DNA from: Hirschia baltica ATCC 49814
GTDB lineage: Bacteria; Pseudomonadota; Alphaproteobacteria; Caulobacterales; Hyphomonadaceae
Assembly: GCF_000023785.1 (NCBI RefSeq)
Contig: NC_012982.1
Location: 3,224,001 to 3,288,000 of the forward strand
Direction of reading: 5' to 3'
Length of the DNA stretch: 64,000 nt
A program made the position numbers and the translations under genes. Positions 42,607 to 51,779 of the stretch are shown one piece after another (within the stretch, counting starts at the first letter, position 1; each line of letters starts with the position of its first letter). Below the pieces are notes generated by a model that saw only the letters and a list, made by a program, of their open reading frames with translations, did no database searches and was not told the DNA's origin.

Positions 42607-43887
42607 CTAATCACCACCATGTCTGATCGGCTCACTTTCATCGGAAGTGAGCTGCATCCATTTGGTTCGCTCAAAACCATAAGCCATATCCATCAACTCA
42701 AATTGGAGACCGACAGGTTTGCTAGACGTTGAATTCCACATAGCAACAATCCCTGTATCCAATACTGGATCAAACAAGATCATGGCACGATAACCTCTCA
42801 CAGCTCCGCGATGTCCAATCAATTTATGACCCGCATAATCATAAACACGCCACCCTAGAGCATAATCAGCATGTGTGACATGCGAAGATTTGCGCCGCAT
42901 GCGATTACGTTCTTTCCACGTTGGTGTACGCGGTGTGTGTATCTCTTGCAAAACATCTTCTGGCAGGACTTCGGGCACCAAACCCATTTGGGCGCGCATA
43001 TATTGCGCTAAATCTTCAATAGATGAGTTCATACCGCCTGCCGCAGGAACTTTATAATAATTGTCATTTAGCTCGACCGGACGCATCATAGAAATTCCAG
43101 ACGAATATCCAAATGGCCGCGCCCAGTTACCTGTACGTTTTAGATCATCTTTCGTTAGGCTAGCTGAACGCATATTAAGGGGTGCAAAAATATATTCTGT
43201 CACCAAGTCCTTATAATCTTTACCAGTTGCTTCTGCCATCACTTCTGAAATCGTGTCAAAGGCAACATTCTGATATGAATGACACTCACCTGGCGTACAA
43301 ATATTGGTCAGTTTACCTAGATCTTTGCGTATGATTTTCGGATCAATGCCATCCTCTAGCCGCGTATCATAGGCATTAGGAACAATCCCCAACTGATGCG
43401 AAAGTATGTCCTCTACTTTTAACGTCGAGAGGCCGTTTTTGGGTAATCGCAAAGACGTATGAAAATCAGATATTGGCGCTTTTAAATCTAACGCTCCATT
43501 TTTATTCAAAACACCAGCAAGTGTACCTGCCATGCCTTTAGACAAGGATGCCCAACGAAAAACCGTGTCTTTATCAACTGCAGGACCACCCGGATAGGTT
43601 TTCCCATATCCTTTTACAAATGAAATTTCGCCCTTCTCAACAACAGCTAGGGCAAAACCGATCATCTGGTCTTCTTGCATTAATTTTTCAGCACGTTGAT
43701 CAATATAGGCAAGGTCAAGCACCGGCGCGGGCGCTGGCGGCGCTAAAGAAGGCGCACTTATATTTGGTTCCTCATCGAAATGATAAGCACTAGATTCCTG
43801 CGCGAGCGCTTGAATACCTGAGAAGAAAACTCCAAGCGCAAAAAATATAGAAACGACTTGATTCATACGACCTAAGAATGACGACAT
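42607..43887 (-). CDS. Serine hydrolase of the beta-lactamase/PBP4* (class C) family
   Basis: 426 residues with an N-terminal signal peptide or anchor (about 8-30, ending AQA). Catalytic SxxK is S114-L-S-K117 (WASLSKGMAG), Tyr in SYQN and the third motif HRG in LIGHRGAVRGY, all as in class C beta-lactamase-like peptidases/esterases. A Pro/Ala-rich linker (50-60) follows the signal. It probably acts on peptidoglycan peptides or esters in the periplasm. The stop codon lies six bases from that of the converging exporter. Confidence 0.88.
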   Translation of the reverse strand: MSSFLGRMNQVVSIFFALGVFFSGIQALAQESSAYHFDEEPNISAPSLAPPAPAPVLDLAYIDQRAEKLMQEDQMIGFALAVVEKGEISFVKGYGKTYPGGPAVDKDTVFRWASLSKGMAGTLAGVLNKNGALDLKAPISDFHTSLRLPKNGLSTLKVEDILSHQLGIVPNAYDTRLEDGIDPKIIRKDLGKLTNICTPGECHSYQNVAFDTISEVMAEATGKDYKDLVTEYIFAPLNMRSASLTKDDLKRTGNWARPFGYSSGISMMRPVELNDNYYKVPAAGGMNSSIEDLAQYMRAQMGLVPEVLPEDVLQEIHTPRTPTWKERNRMRRKSSHVTHADYALGWRVYDYAGHKLIGHRGAVRGYRAMILFDPVLDTGIVAMWNSTSSKPVGLQFELMDMAYGFERTKWMQLTSDESEPIRHGGD

Positions 43888-44095
43888 TTTGAACCTTTGC
43901 CAAATTGACAGACCTATATTGCAAGCTGCACTTTGCGACCAATCGAGTCAGAATTGAGGTGAAACCATCTTTTTATTCAATTTAGCAAAACGCACAGAAT
44001 GTGATTATATTCTGAACCTTCAATCTGAACAGCTCATTAATCAATTATGTTGAGAGAAACAAAATTCAACTCGTCCTCCAGATGGAATATCACGC

Positions 44096-44596
44096 ATGAA
44101 TTTGACCAGAAATTACCAGCAACTTGCCCTCTATAATCAATGGATGACAACCAAAATCTATACCGCCATAAAAGACCTAACGATTGAAGAGCTGAAAAAG
44201 GATCGTGGTGCTTTTTTTAAATCCATTCATTCAACTCTGAACCATCTCCTCTGGGCTGACATTCGTTGGATGAACAGGTTTACTGGTAAAACTTATCCAA
44301 TCCAGGACGGGCAAATGGGCGTCGACTTATTTGACGATTTTCAAACCCTGCGTGATGAACATTTCAAAATGGCAGCATACATCATAAAATGGTCCAACAC
44401 ACTTGAAGAAAACCAAGTATCAGGTGATCTGAGTTGGAAACCCGCATGGGGTGGTGATTTAATCACTAAACCCTTCTGGCTATGCATCACACACTTGTTC
44501 AATCACCAAACCCATCATCGTGGCCAAATTACACAAATGCTCAAGCCAATCGGCATTGATGTTGGCGACACTGATCTGCCGCTTATGCCGAAATAA
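44096..44596 (+). CDS. DinB-family protein
   Basis: 166 residues, four-helix DinB fold. Histidines for metal binding: His50 in STLNHLLWAD and the pair in FNHQTHHRGQITQML near the C-terminus, the usual H-x-x-x-H arrangement. DinB proteins are often thiol-dependent or metal-dependent transferases; enzyme activity is not known for this one. It stands alone, separated from its neighbours by 208 bases upstream and a hairpin terminator downstream. Confidence 0.88.
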   Translation: MNLTRNYQQLALYNQWMTTKIYTAIKDLTIEELKKDRGAFFKSIHSTLNHLLWADIRWMNRFTGKTYPIQDGQMGVDLFDDFQTLRDEHFKMAAYIIKWSNTLEENQVSGDLSWKPAWGGDLITKPFWLCITHLFNHQTHHRGQITQMLKPIGIDVGDTDLPLMPK

Positions 44597-44608
44597 GAGC
44601 ATGGAAAC

Positions 44609-44632
44609 AAAAAGGCCAGAAAATATCTGGCC
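44609..44632 (-). terminator. Terminator of the inositol monophosphatase gene
   Basis: GGCCAGA (44614-44620) and TCTGGCC (44626-44632), loop AAATA; on the minus strand it is followed by TTTTTG and TTTCC, so it stops the minus-strand gene ending at 44644. It may also help stop the DinB-like gene. Confidence 0.8.
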
Positions 44633-44643
44633 CTTAAATCAAA

Positions 44644-45459
44644 CTAAAATGTATCAGAAGACTTGGGCTTCACGCGACCTTCAATACGATCTGTCATTTT
44701 GGCAACCAGTGTAGAATTCCCGCAAACGAGATCCCCATCATTTAGCGGTTCCTTACCGCCAAGGCCATTGACGACACCGCCAGCTTCGCGAACTAGAACA
44801 ATTCCCGCCGCCACATCCCATGGTGCCAACCCTCTTTCCCAGAAACCATCAAAGCGACCAGCAGCGACATAAGCCAAATCAAGCGAAGCTGCACCAAAAC
44901 GGCGAATACCAGCAACTTCACCCATTAAGATGTTAAGTTCTTTCAAAAACTCCGGGTGATCACCACGCCCCATAAAGGGAATGCCTGTGGCAAGAACGCT
45001 TTCGCCAAGTTTACGGCGATTAGATACACGTAGACGTCTATTTTCTAACCAAGCACCTTCACCTGTCTCTGCCCAGAAAATTTCATTGCGGATCACATCA
45101 TGCACAACACCTGCACGCAATTCACCATCGCGCTCAAGCCCGATTGATACGGCGAAATGCGGGATACCATGAAGGAAATTTGTTGTGCCATCTAACGGGT
45201 CAACAATAAAACGGTGTGATTTATCAGATCCCTCTACAATGCCGCCCTCTTCCATCAAAAAGCCATAGCCCGGACGCTTCTTGGATAAGCGATCAAAACA
45301 TATCTCTTCGGCTTTTCTGTCAGCAGCAGAAACAAAATCTGCCGGTCCTTTTTTAGAAATCTGAAGCTGTTCCACTTCGCCAAAATCACGCAATAATTTA
45401 CGGCCAGCCGCCTGAGCAGCTTCAATCATTATCGATACGGTGGGTGAAGGACGCGACAT
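44644..45459 (-). CDS. suhB: Inositol-1-monophosphatase family protein (SuhB-like)
   Basis: 271 residues from MSRPSP (ATG 45459, AGGAAAT upstream). The metal-site motifs are FLMEEGG, VDPLDGTTNF and WDVAAGIVLVREAGG. The magnesium-dependent enzyme removes phosphate from myo-inositol-1-phosphate; SuhB-type members also bind RNA polymerase and NusA in rRNA transcription. A related gene, hisN, lies at 58288; the present protein has the PLDGTTNF form of the inositol group, hisN the PIDGTRAF form. Confidence 0.9.
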   Translation of the reverse strand: MSRPSPTVSIMIEAAQAAGRKLLRDFGEVEQLQISKKGPADFVSAADRKAEEICFDRLSKKRPGYGFLMEEGGIVEGSDKSHRFIVDPLDGTTNFLHGIPHFAVSIGLERDGELRAGVVHDVIRNEIFWAETGEGAWLENRRLRVSNRRKLGESVLATGIPFMGRGDHPEFLKELNILMGEVAGIRRFGAASLDLAYVAAGRFDGFWERGLAPWDVAAGIVLVREAGGVVNGLGGKEPLNDGDLVCGNSTLVAKMTDRIEGRVKPKSSDTF

Positions 45460-45667
45460 TTTTGATTTCCTAAGAGCAGTCTTTGCGATGTGTGTGGAGA
45501 TCACAAAGTAAAATACCAGACGGGGCGTCTATCCTAGTCAGAGCAAATTATCAAGGTAACAAGCCATTGTAGCTCAATTTCAAGGCGATTTTACAAATTC
45601 TACACCCAACAATCAAACCCACCCCTTTTAAATTTCCATCACAAATGAGCAACTAAGAACGAACAAA

Positions 45668-46843
45668 CTATATCACGTAATTGCTATCAGTTATTGCTCT
45701 AAAGGCCGGTTTAGCTTTGTAATTACGATCAAACAATAAAGGGTAATTGGTGCGCTCAGTCGGCCTCTCATTGAGCCATGAATGGGCATCGGAAACTCCC
45801 CAAAATGAAACGTTTTCTACGCTCGGTCGCAATATTAGGCCATTGAAAAGGTCTCTGAAGATTTGCGCCTGAAGCTTTAATCGCTCTGCGGGCACATTCG
45901 CACCAAAATCAGCATCACACCCCGTTTCATTTTGCCAACAAGAACCAGGATCTCCATATACCGACATATCCATTTCCGTAATGTGATTGACGAGTCCAGC
46001 AAAAAGATCATCAACTGCATCAATTGCACTTAATACCGAAGATGCGGCATCTCTATAATCTAAATGGCACTGGTGGCCGACACCATGAATCGGTATGTTC
46101 CGGTCTAGCAGGTCTTCGACTATCTCAATCAACCGGCCTCTTTTATCTTCAAATTCTGTATTGTACTCATTGATAAAAAGTAATGCATCTGGGTCCGCAG
46201 CATGAGCAGCTTCAAATGCCCAATCAATATATTCAGCACTACCAACAGCCTGATACCAATCAGAATTTCTATATGGCGCAGTTGTTTCGCTTGCACTGTC
46301 TGAGACTACTTCATTGACCACATGCCAAGAATGCACCTTACCTTTAAAATGCGTCACGACCTCAGTCACATAATTTTGAAGTTTCGTTTTGATTTCATCT
46401 TTGGAGCCTAAAAAGAAATAATCAGGTGTCGATGAATGCCAGAGAAGCGTATGGCCATGTAATTCAAAACCATTGGCCTCAGCGAATGCAACCAATTTGT
46501 CACCAGCTGAAAAATCGTAAACCCCTTCAGAGGGCGAGATGACATCCGCCTTCATCTCATATTCCGCCATCATAGAATTGAATTGGCTTTTAAGCAGATC
46601 GACTATCGGATCATTTGCATCAATCTGAGGCGTTAGTGCCGCCGAACCGATTTTAAAATTATTCCTATATGTGTTGCGCAACAATCCAGATGTGGGTTCA
46701 TAATCAATTGGCGTCGAGGTGGATGTTGGCGTGGGCGTAGGCGATGAACCTCCCCCTCCACCACTACAACTTCCAAGCGCTAGAAGACTTACGCCACCAA
46801 CTAAAAACTTCAACCGTTGTCGTGCATCGATCTCAGTCATCAT
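45668..46843 (-). CDS. Endo-1,4-beta-xylanase, glycoside hydrolase family 10, lipoprotein
   Basis: 391 residues from ATG 46843 (GAGAGGTAGC before it). Lipobox LALGSC (Cys26) then a Gly/Ser/Thr/Pro tether of about 25 residues anchors the enzyme to the outer membrane. GH10 catalytic acid/base Glu178 in WHVVNEVVSD and nucleophile Glu290 in ITEMDMS, with the substrate-binding HGHTLLWHS. It cuts xylan chains at internal sites. No transporter, TonB receptor or other glycosidase is nearby, so it is a lone polysaccharide-degrading enzyme. Confidence 0.93.
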   Translation of the reverse strand: MMTEIDARQRLKFLVGGVSLLALGSCSGGGGGSSPTPTPTSTSTPIDYEPTSGLLRNTYRNNFKIGSAALTPQIDANDPIVDLLKSQFNSMMAEYEMKADVISPSEGVYDFSAGDKLVAFAEANGFELHGHTLLWHSSTPDYFFLGSKDEIKTKLQNYVTEVVTHFKGKVHSWHVVNEVVSDSASETTAPYRNSDWYQAVGSAEYIDWAFEAAHAADPDALLFINEYNTEFEDKRGRLIEIVEDLLDRNIPIHGVGHQCHLDYRDAASSVLSAIDAVDDLFAGLVNHITEMDMSVYGDPGSCWQNETGCDADFGANVPAERLKLQAQIFRDLFNGLILRPSVENVSFWGVSDAHSWLNERPTERTNYPLLFDRNYKAKPAFRAITDSNYVI

Positions 46844-46962
46844 GCTACCTCTCAAACGCGGTCCAATCGAGCCAATAAAATTCGCTCGACGTTTAAATTA
46901 TTTGGTTAATTATAGAAAAATCAGCTATCTAGGTCAGAATTTGCCGGAAATGTCCGACATTT

Positions 46963-47616
46963 TCAACCCTTTGACTGCATCAAAACGTTAAAAGCTTCAA
47001 CCGCTGCTTTAGGTCCGTCAGCATAGTTCCAGACGCCCGATGAAACAGCAAGAAAATCAGCCCCCGCATCAATCAAAGGTTTTGCATTTTCAACCGTAAT
47101 ACCACCAATCGCAACGCAGGGAACTTCAATAAATTGTTGCCACCAAGTCAATGTTTCCAATTCAGCCTTGGCTTTAGGGTCTTTGGTTTGTGTGGGATAG
47201 AATGCACCAAAAGCAACATAATCAGCCCCCGCCTCACCTGCTTCCATCCCCAAGTGACGGCTATCATGACACGTCACCCCAACAATAGCATCATCACCAA
47301 CAATCTGACGCGCGTCTTTCAAAGTCACATCATCTTGCCCAATATGCACACCATCTGCGCCAAACTTCTTCGCAAGATCTGGACGGTCATTGATCAATAC
47401 AGCCACATCTTTGGCCTGCGCCATTGGAAGTATACGTTTCGCAACTGCTTCTATATGTGCATCACTTGCAGCAACACCTTCACGCGTTTTCAAGCGGATC
47501 TGAAGACACGCAACATCTCCCCCATCCAAGGCTTGCTCACAATCACGTGCAAAAGCTTCCACATCCTCAATAACAGGAGGCGTGATCAAGTATAGGCGGC
47601 ATTCTTGGTTCATCAT
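46963..47616 (-). CDS. thiE: Thiamine-phosphate synthase
   Basis: 217 residues. Typical blocks: [31 protein letters not shown] and the C-terminal [12 protein letters not shown]; the C-terminal [10 protein letters not shown] is also conserved. It joins HMP-diphosphate and HET-phosphate to thiamine phosphate. It is the last gene on the minus strand of the central-carbon cluster, separated from fba by a terminator, so it has its own promoter in 47617-47792. Confidence 0.9.
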   Translation of the reverse strand: MMNQECRLYLITPPVIEDVEAFARDCEQALDGGDVACLQIRLKTREGVAASDAHIEAVAKRILPMAQAKDVAVLINDRPDLAKKFGADGVHIGQDDVTLKDARQIVGDDAIVGVTCHDSRHLGMEAGEAGADYVAFGAFYPTQTKDPKAKAELETLTWWQQFIEVPCVAIGGITVENAKPLIDAGADFLAVSSGVWNYADGPKAAVEAFNVLMQSKG

Positions 47617-47719
47617 TTAATCTTATTAAGGCAAAGAGCTTTGGTAACTAAATCTATATGTCAGCCTTTTATGGTTTTTGCATCAGAAAATTGACCAAGC
47701 CGCATATTGTCCCGCTTTA

Positions 47720-47754
47720 AAATAAAAACCCGCCCCTATATCTAAGGAGCGGGT
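47720..47754 (-). terminator. Terminator after fba
   Basis: ACCCGC (47728-47733) with GCGGGT (47749-47754), extended by CCT/AGG; on the minus strand it runs into TTTTTATTTT. It ends the tkt-gap-marC-pgk-fba unit. Confidence 0.8.
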
Positions 47755-47792
47755 AAAATAAATTGTCCAATCAATATGGAAATGCGACTGAT

Positions 47793-48707
47793 TTAGCCAG
47801 CTTTAGAAGCTTCACAAATGCAATCGATTGTTGCTGAAAGCGTTGCATCAAACTCATCATCACTTTGCTTGGCTGAAAGACCTTCAAGCGTCGCACGCGA
47901 GAAACTCGCAATCATGCCTGTGTTAGATGCAAGCTTTGCATTCGCGTCTTCTCGTGAATAACCACCAGAAAGCGCCACAACACGTTGCACGCGTGGGTGA
48001 TCGATCAATGGCTTGTAGAAGTTTGCTTCGCTTGGAAGTGACAGCTTCAACATAACCTGCAAATCGTCTGGCAGCGCATCTAGCTGTTTTGTGATCTCAG
48101 TGCGAAGAATAGCTTCAGCTTCGGCTTTGTCAGCAATTGTGATTGTCACTTCTGGTTCAATGATCGGCATTAAACCATGTGACAAAATCTGCTTACCAAC
48201 TTCAAACTGCTGAGCAACAACAGCCGCGATACCAGCTTCATTAGCTGCATTCACAACAGAGCGCATTTTCGTACCATAAACACCATTGGCAACAGCACGC
48301 TCAAGCAAAGCATCCAAACCTGGGTTTGGCTTCATCAACTGAACACCGTCTTTTTCGTCTGCAAGACCTTTATCAATTTTCAAGAATGGAACAACGCCGC
48401 GCTTTTCCCAAAGATATTTTGCTGTTGGCATGCCATCAATTTGGCCATCCATCGTGCGCTCAAACAAAATAGCACCGATAACTTTTTCGCCATTGAAAGC
48501 TGGTGATTTAATGATGCGAGTACGCATTTCATGAACAAGCGCAAACATTTCATCATCATTGGAATATTCGTTCTCTTCTACACCATAAGCTTTAAGAGCT
48601 TTAGGCGTTGAACCACCTGATTGGTCCAGAGCAGCTACGAATCCAATTTTGGTTGCCGCTTGGTGCGCCATTTCTTTGTTAGTCATTCTATTTTGTCCCA
48701 TTTGCAT
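47793..48707 (-). CDS. fba: Class I fructose-bisphosphate aldolase
   Basis: About 297-304 residues; ATG 48707 and 48686 ([10 protein letters not shown]) are both possible, the second being the usual family start. [17 protein letters not shown] and the Schiff-base region IIEPEVTI identify the class I bacterial enzyme, with no zinc motif of class II. It cleaves fructose-1,6-bisphosphate in glycolysis and runs the reverse reaction in gluconeogenesis. It follows pgk, with an intercistronic hairpin between. Confidence 0.94.
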   Translation of the reverse strand: MQMGQNRMTNKEMAHQAATKIGFVAALDQSGGSTPKALKAYGVEENEYSNDDEMFALVHEMRTRIIKSPAFNGEKVIGAILFERTMDGQIDGMPTAKYLWEKRGVVPFLKIDKGLADEKDGVQLMKPNPGLDALLERAVANGVYGTKMRSVVNAANEAGIAAVVAQQFEVGKQILSHGLMPIIEPEVTITIADKAEAEAILRTEITKQLDALPDDLQVMLKLSLPSEANFYKPLIDHPRVQRVVALSGGYSREDANAKLASNTGMIASFSRATLEGLSAKQSDDEFDATLSATIDCICEASKAG

Positions 48708-48740
48708 TCGCGTTTTCGCGATTATTGCTTTATTGCGGTT

Positions 48741-48766
48741 GCACGAAACCCTAGCAGATTTCGTGC
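48741..48766 (-). promoter_or_regulatory. Intercistronic hairpin between pgk and fba
   Basis: GCACGAAA (48741-48748) and TTTCGTGC (48759-48766) are perfect inverse copies around ten bases. There is no T-run on the minus strand, so it is more likely an mRNA-stabilising or operator element than a terminator. Confidence 0.45.
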
Positions 48767-48821
48767 CGCCATTTCATCTTCTAACATTATATGCATCTAT
48801 AACGTCAGTTTTGTTACGTTT

Positions 48822-50024
48822 TTAGGCACGTAGCGCTTCAACACCTGGCAAAATTTTACCTTCCATCCACTCTAGGAAGGCACCGCCAGCTGTAGAAATA
48901 AAGGTGAAATCCTCAGCCGCACCTGCATGATTAAGCGCTGCAACAGTGTCTCCACCGCCTGCAACCGCAGTAATCTTACCAGATTTTGCGAGATCACCAG
49001 CACCTTTTGCAGCTGCCACTGTCGCTTCATCAAATGGCTCAAGTTCAAACGCACCAAGCGGACCATTCCAGACAACTGTCTTAGATTTAGACATTTCATC
49101 GACAAGTGCTGCTGCTGCGATAGGACCTGCATCAAGGATCATCTCATCATCAGCCACATCATTTGCGTCACAAATACGCGACGGTGCAAATGCTTTAAAT
49201 TCTTTGGCACACACAACATCTGTTGGAAGCAAAATCTTACAGCCGGACTTTTCAGCAGCTGCTTTAATTTCTGCAACAGTGCCAGTTAGTTCTGACTCAC
49301 ACAGAGATTTTCCTACATTTATCCCATCTGCAAACAGGAATGTATTCGCCATACCGCCGCCAATTGCCAAAGTATCTACTTTGGACACAAGGTTTTTGAG
49401 CAAGTCGATTTTAGAAGATACTTTCGCGCCGCCAACCACAGCCACAACAGGACGAACAGGTGTCCCAAGCGCTGCATCAAGTGATTTCAGCTCTGCTTCC
49501 ATAGACCGTCCAGCATATGCAGGAAGAAATTTAGTTATCCCCTCCGTTGTGACATGTGCACGGTGCGCCGCAGAAAATGCGTCATTGACGAATATATCAC
49601 CAAGCTTGGACATTTCTTCTGCAAGAGAAGTATCATTTTTCTCTTCGCCTGCTTCAAAACGTGTATTTTCAAGAAGAATAACATCGCCTTTACCAGCAAG
49701 ATCAATTGCTTGTTGCGCAACTGGGCCTACGCATGCAGTTGCAAACGTAATAGACTTACCCAACACAGCCTCAATAGCAGGAACAACTGGCCCAAGGCTC
49801 ATCTCTGGAACCACTTTACCTTTTGGGCGACCAAAGTGTGCCAAGAGCGCTACTTTTGCGCCTTTATCGATGAGAAATTTAATTGTCGGCATTGCGGCGC
49901 GCAGACGTGTGTCATCTGTCACTTCGCCGGCATCATTCATAGGTACGTTAAAATCAACACGAACCAAGGCTGTTTTGCCGTCTAGTTCATTGGCAATCGT
50001 GTCTATTGTTCGAAAATTCGACAT
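48822..50024 (-). CDS. pgk: Phosphoglycerate kinase
   Basis: 400 residues. Signatures: [38 protein letters not shown] and the nucleotide loop [15 protein letters not shown]. It transfers phosphate between 1,3-bisphosphoglycerate and ADP. It starts nine bases after marC ends and belongs to the gap-marC-pgk-fba run. A 363-codon antisense open frame across it is a shadow of its codon bias. Confidence 0.97.
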   Translation of the reverse strand: MSNFRTIDTIANELDGKTALVRVDFNVPMNDAGEVTDDTRLRAAMPTIKFLIDKGAKVALLAHFGRPKGKVVPEMSLGPVVPAIEAVLGKSITFATACVGPVAQQAIDLAGKGDVILLENTRFEAGEEKNDTSLAEEMSKLGDIFVNDAFSAAHRAHVTTEGITKFLPAYAGRSMEAELKSLDAALGTPVRPVVAVVGGAKVSSKIDLLKNLVSKVDTLAIGGGMANTFLFADGINVGKSLCESELTGTVAEIKAAAEKSGCKILLPTDVVCAKEFKAFAPSRICDANDVADDEMILDAGPIAAAALVDEMSKSKTVVWNGPLGAFELEPFDEATVAAAKGAGDLAKSGKITAVAGGGDTVAALNHAGAAEDFTFISTAGGAFLEWMEGKILPGVEALRA

Positions 50025-50033
50025 GACTTTCTC

Positions 50034-50660
50034 CTAATGGTTTAAATCTATGACATTCAGGACAGCAAAACCGTTTAGAATGGCGTCTACTGCAACAGTG
50101 GACAATATCATTCCCATTACACGACTTATGACACTAGCTCCAGAAGTCCCGATTAATTTTAGTATTGGATTAGCAAGAAGAAGCAGCACAAAAGTGAACA
50201 CAAGCACACCCAGCAACAGCCCTGCGGTAGCGGTTTGTTCCAAAACGGAATGCCCATGATTATCGGTAAGAATAATCACAGTCATAATTGCACCCGGCGA
50301 TGCAATAGATGGCATAGCCAAAGGAAAGACCGCGCTTTGGCTTATTGATTTTGCTTGATTGAGTTCTTCTTCGGGTTTTGAAGGCCCAAATATCATTTGC
50401 AGTGCAAACAAAAACAGAATTATCCCGCCTGCAATCTGAAAAGATCCTAACGCCAACCCAAGCGCTTCAAAAACCAGCTGCCCAAGTATCAAAAACGTGT
50501 AGAGCACGATTGCGGCGATCAACACACCGATAAGCGCCACTTTAGGGCGGTTTTCAGGTGCCATACCTGCGGTAACTGCAATAAAAATGGGGATCGTTCC
50601 AATAGGGTCAATAACCACAAACAGCGTTATCAAATCTCGATAGAGCGATCCCCAATCCAT
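50034..50660 (-). CDS. MarC-family integral membrane protein
   Basis: 208 residues with six membrane helices and the MarC/UPF0056 landmarks LFVVIDPIGTIPIF near the N-terminus and PLAMPSIASPGAIMTVII in the middle. Transport function is suspected for the family but not established. It is inserted between gap (26 bases upstream) and pgk (9 bases downstream), so it is translated from the glycolytic message; that is an unusual place for a membrane protein. Confidence 0.9.
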   Translation of the reverse strand: MDWGSLYRDLITLFVVIDPIGTIPIFIAVTAGMAPENRPKVALIGVLIAAIVLYTFLILGQLVFEALGLALGSFQIAGGIILFLFALQMIFGPSKPEEELNQAKSISQSAVFPLAMPSIASPGAIMTVIILTDNHGHSVLEQTATAGLLLGVLVFTFVLLLLANPILKLIGTSGASVISRVMGMILSTVAVDAILNGFAVLNVIDLNH

Positions 50661-50686
50661 ATACTATACTCTTTAGTCAGTTGTTA

Positions 50687-51694
50687 TTAAATAAATTTTG
50701 CAAGCTCTACTGCAGTGTCAGACATACGAGTTGAGAAGCCCCACTCATTGTCATACCAAGCTAGAACAGACACAAAGTTTCCATCCATAACCTTAGTTTG
50801 GTCAGCGTGGAAAATTGATGAGTGTGGGTCGTGGTTAAAGTCAGAAGATACATGTTTCACTTCAGTGTAACCTAGCACACCTTTCAAAGAACCTTCAGCA
50901 GCTTCTTTAACAGCAGCGTTGATTTCTTCGATTGTTGTGTCGCGTTTTGCAACGAATTTCAAATCAACGACAGACACGTTTGGAGTTGGAACACGTAGAG
51001 AAAAACCATCAAGCTTTCCGTTCAACTCAGGAAGAACCAAACCAACGGCTTTAGCAGCACCTGTTGATGTCGGGATCATAGACAATGCCGCGGCACGTGC
51101 GCGATAAAGGTCATTGTGCATACGGTCGAGTGTCGGCTGGTCACCAGTGTATGAGTGAATTGTTGTCATGATACCTTTTTCGATACCAATCGTGTCATTC
51201 AACACTTTAGCAACTGGAGATAGACAGTTAGTCGTACATGACGCGTTAGAAACAACCATGTCATCAGCGGTCAATGTACCGTGGTTCACACCATAAACGA
51301 TTGTTTTATCAGCATTCGTTGCTGGTGCAGACACAAGAACGCGTTTTGCACCTGCTTCAAGGTGGGCAGACGCTTTTTCTTTTGAGGCGAAGAAACCAGT
51401 ACATTCCATCGCGATATCAACTTTGTTTTCCGCGTGTGGAAGTTCTTTAGGGTCACGAATAGCTGTTACTTTGATCGCTTTACCGTTTACAATGATGTTA
51501 TCACCATCAACAGACACATCCGCCTGAAGTGTACCGTGAACAGAGTCATATTTTAGAAGGTGTGCGTTTGTTTCAACCGGACCGAGGTCGTTGATAGACA
51601 CAACTTCAACATCAGTGCGGTTGTTTTCAATAATAGAACGCAATACCAAACGTCCGATACGGCCAAAGCCGTTAATTGCTATACGTACAGCCAT
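50687..51694 (-). CDS. gap: Glyceraldehyde-3-phosphate dehydrogenase
   Basis: 335 residues. NAD fold [14 protein letters not shown], catalytic cysteine in [13 protein letters not shown] and the histidine of [11 protein letters not shown] are all intact. It oxidises glyceraldehyde-3-phosphate to 1,3-bisphosphoglycerate. Asp in VVSINDLG at the end of the second strand points to NAD+ rather than NADP+ as cofactor. Second gene of the cluster, after tkt. Confidence 0.97.
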   Translation of the reverse strand: MAVRIAINGFGRIGRLVLRSIIENNRTDVEVVSINDLGPVETNAHLLKYDSVHGTLQADVSVDGDNIIVNGKAIKVTAIRDPKELPHAENKVDIAMECTGFFASKEKASAHLEAGAKRVLVSAPATNADKTIVYGVNHGTLTADDMVVSNASCTTNCLSPVAKVLNDTIGIEKGIMTTIHSYTGDQPTLDRMHNDLYRARAAALSMIPTSTGAAKAVGLVLPELNGKLDGFSLRVPTPNVSVVDLKFVAKRDTTIEEINAAVKEAAEGSLKGVLGYTEVKHVSSDFNHDPHSSIFHADQTKVMDGNFVSVLAWYDNEWGFSTRMSDTAVELAKFI

Positions 51695-51779
51695 CTTTAT
51701 ATTCCCTTTTTAGTCCCTGTGAGTGTCGCTACGGAATACATGGCCCCGTAGCGAAGTTTTATCAATATTAGTCAGTCAA

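Noticed and set aside
45518-45530. AGACG-GGG-CGTCT inverted repeat
   Set aside because: Three-base loop, no T-run and no gene start nearby; likely chance.
48946-50037. 363-codon plus-strand open frame over pgk
   Set aside because: It is the antisense shadow of a highly codon-biased gene; composition is Ser/Ala/Thr-rich with no family resemblance.
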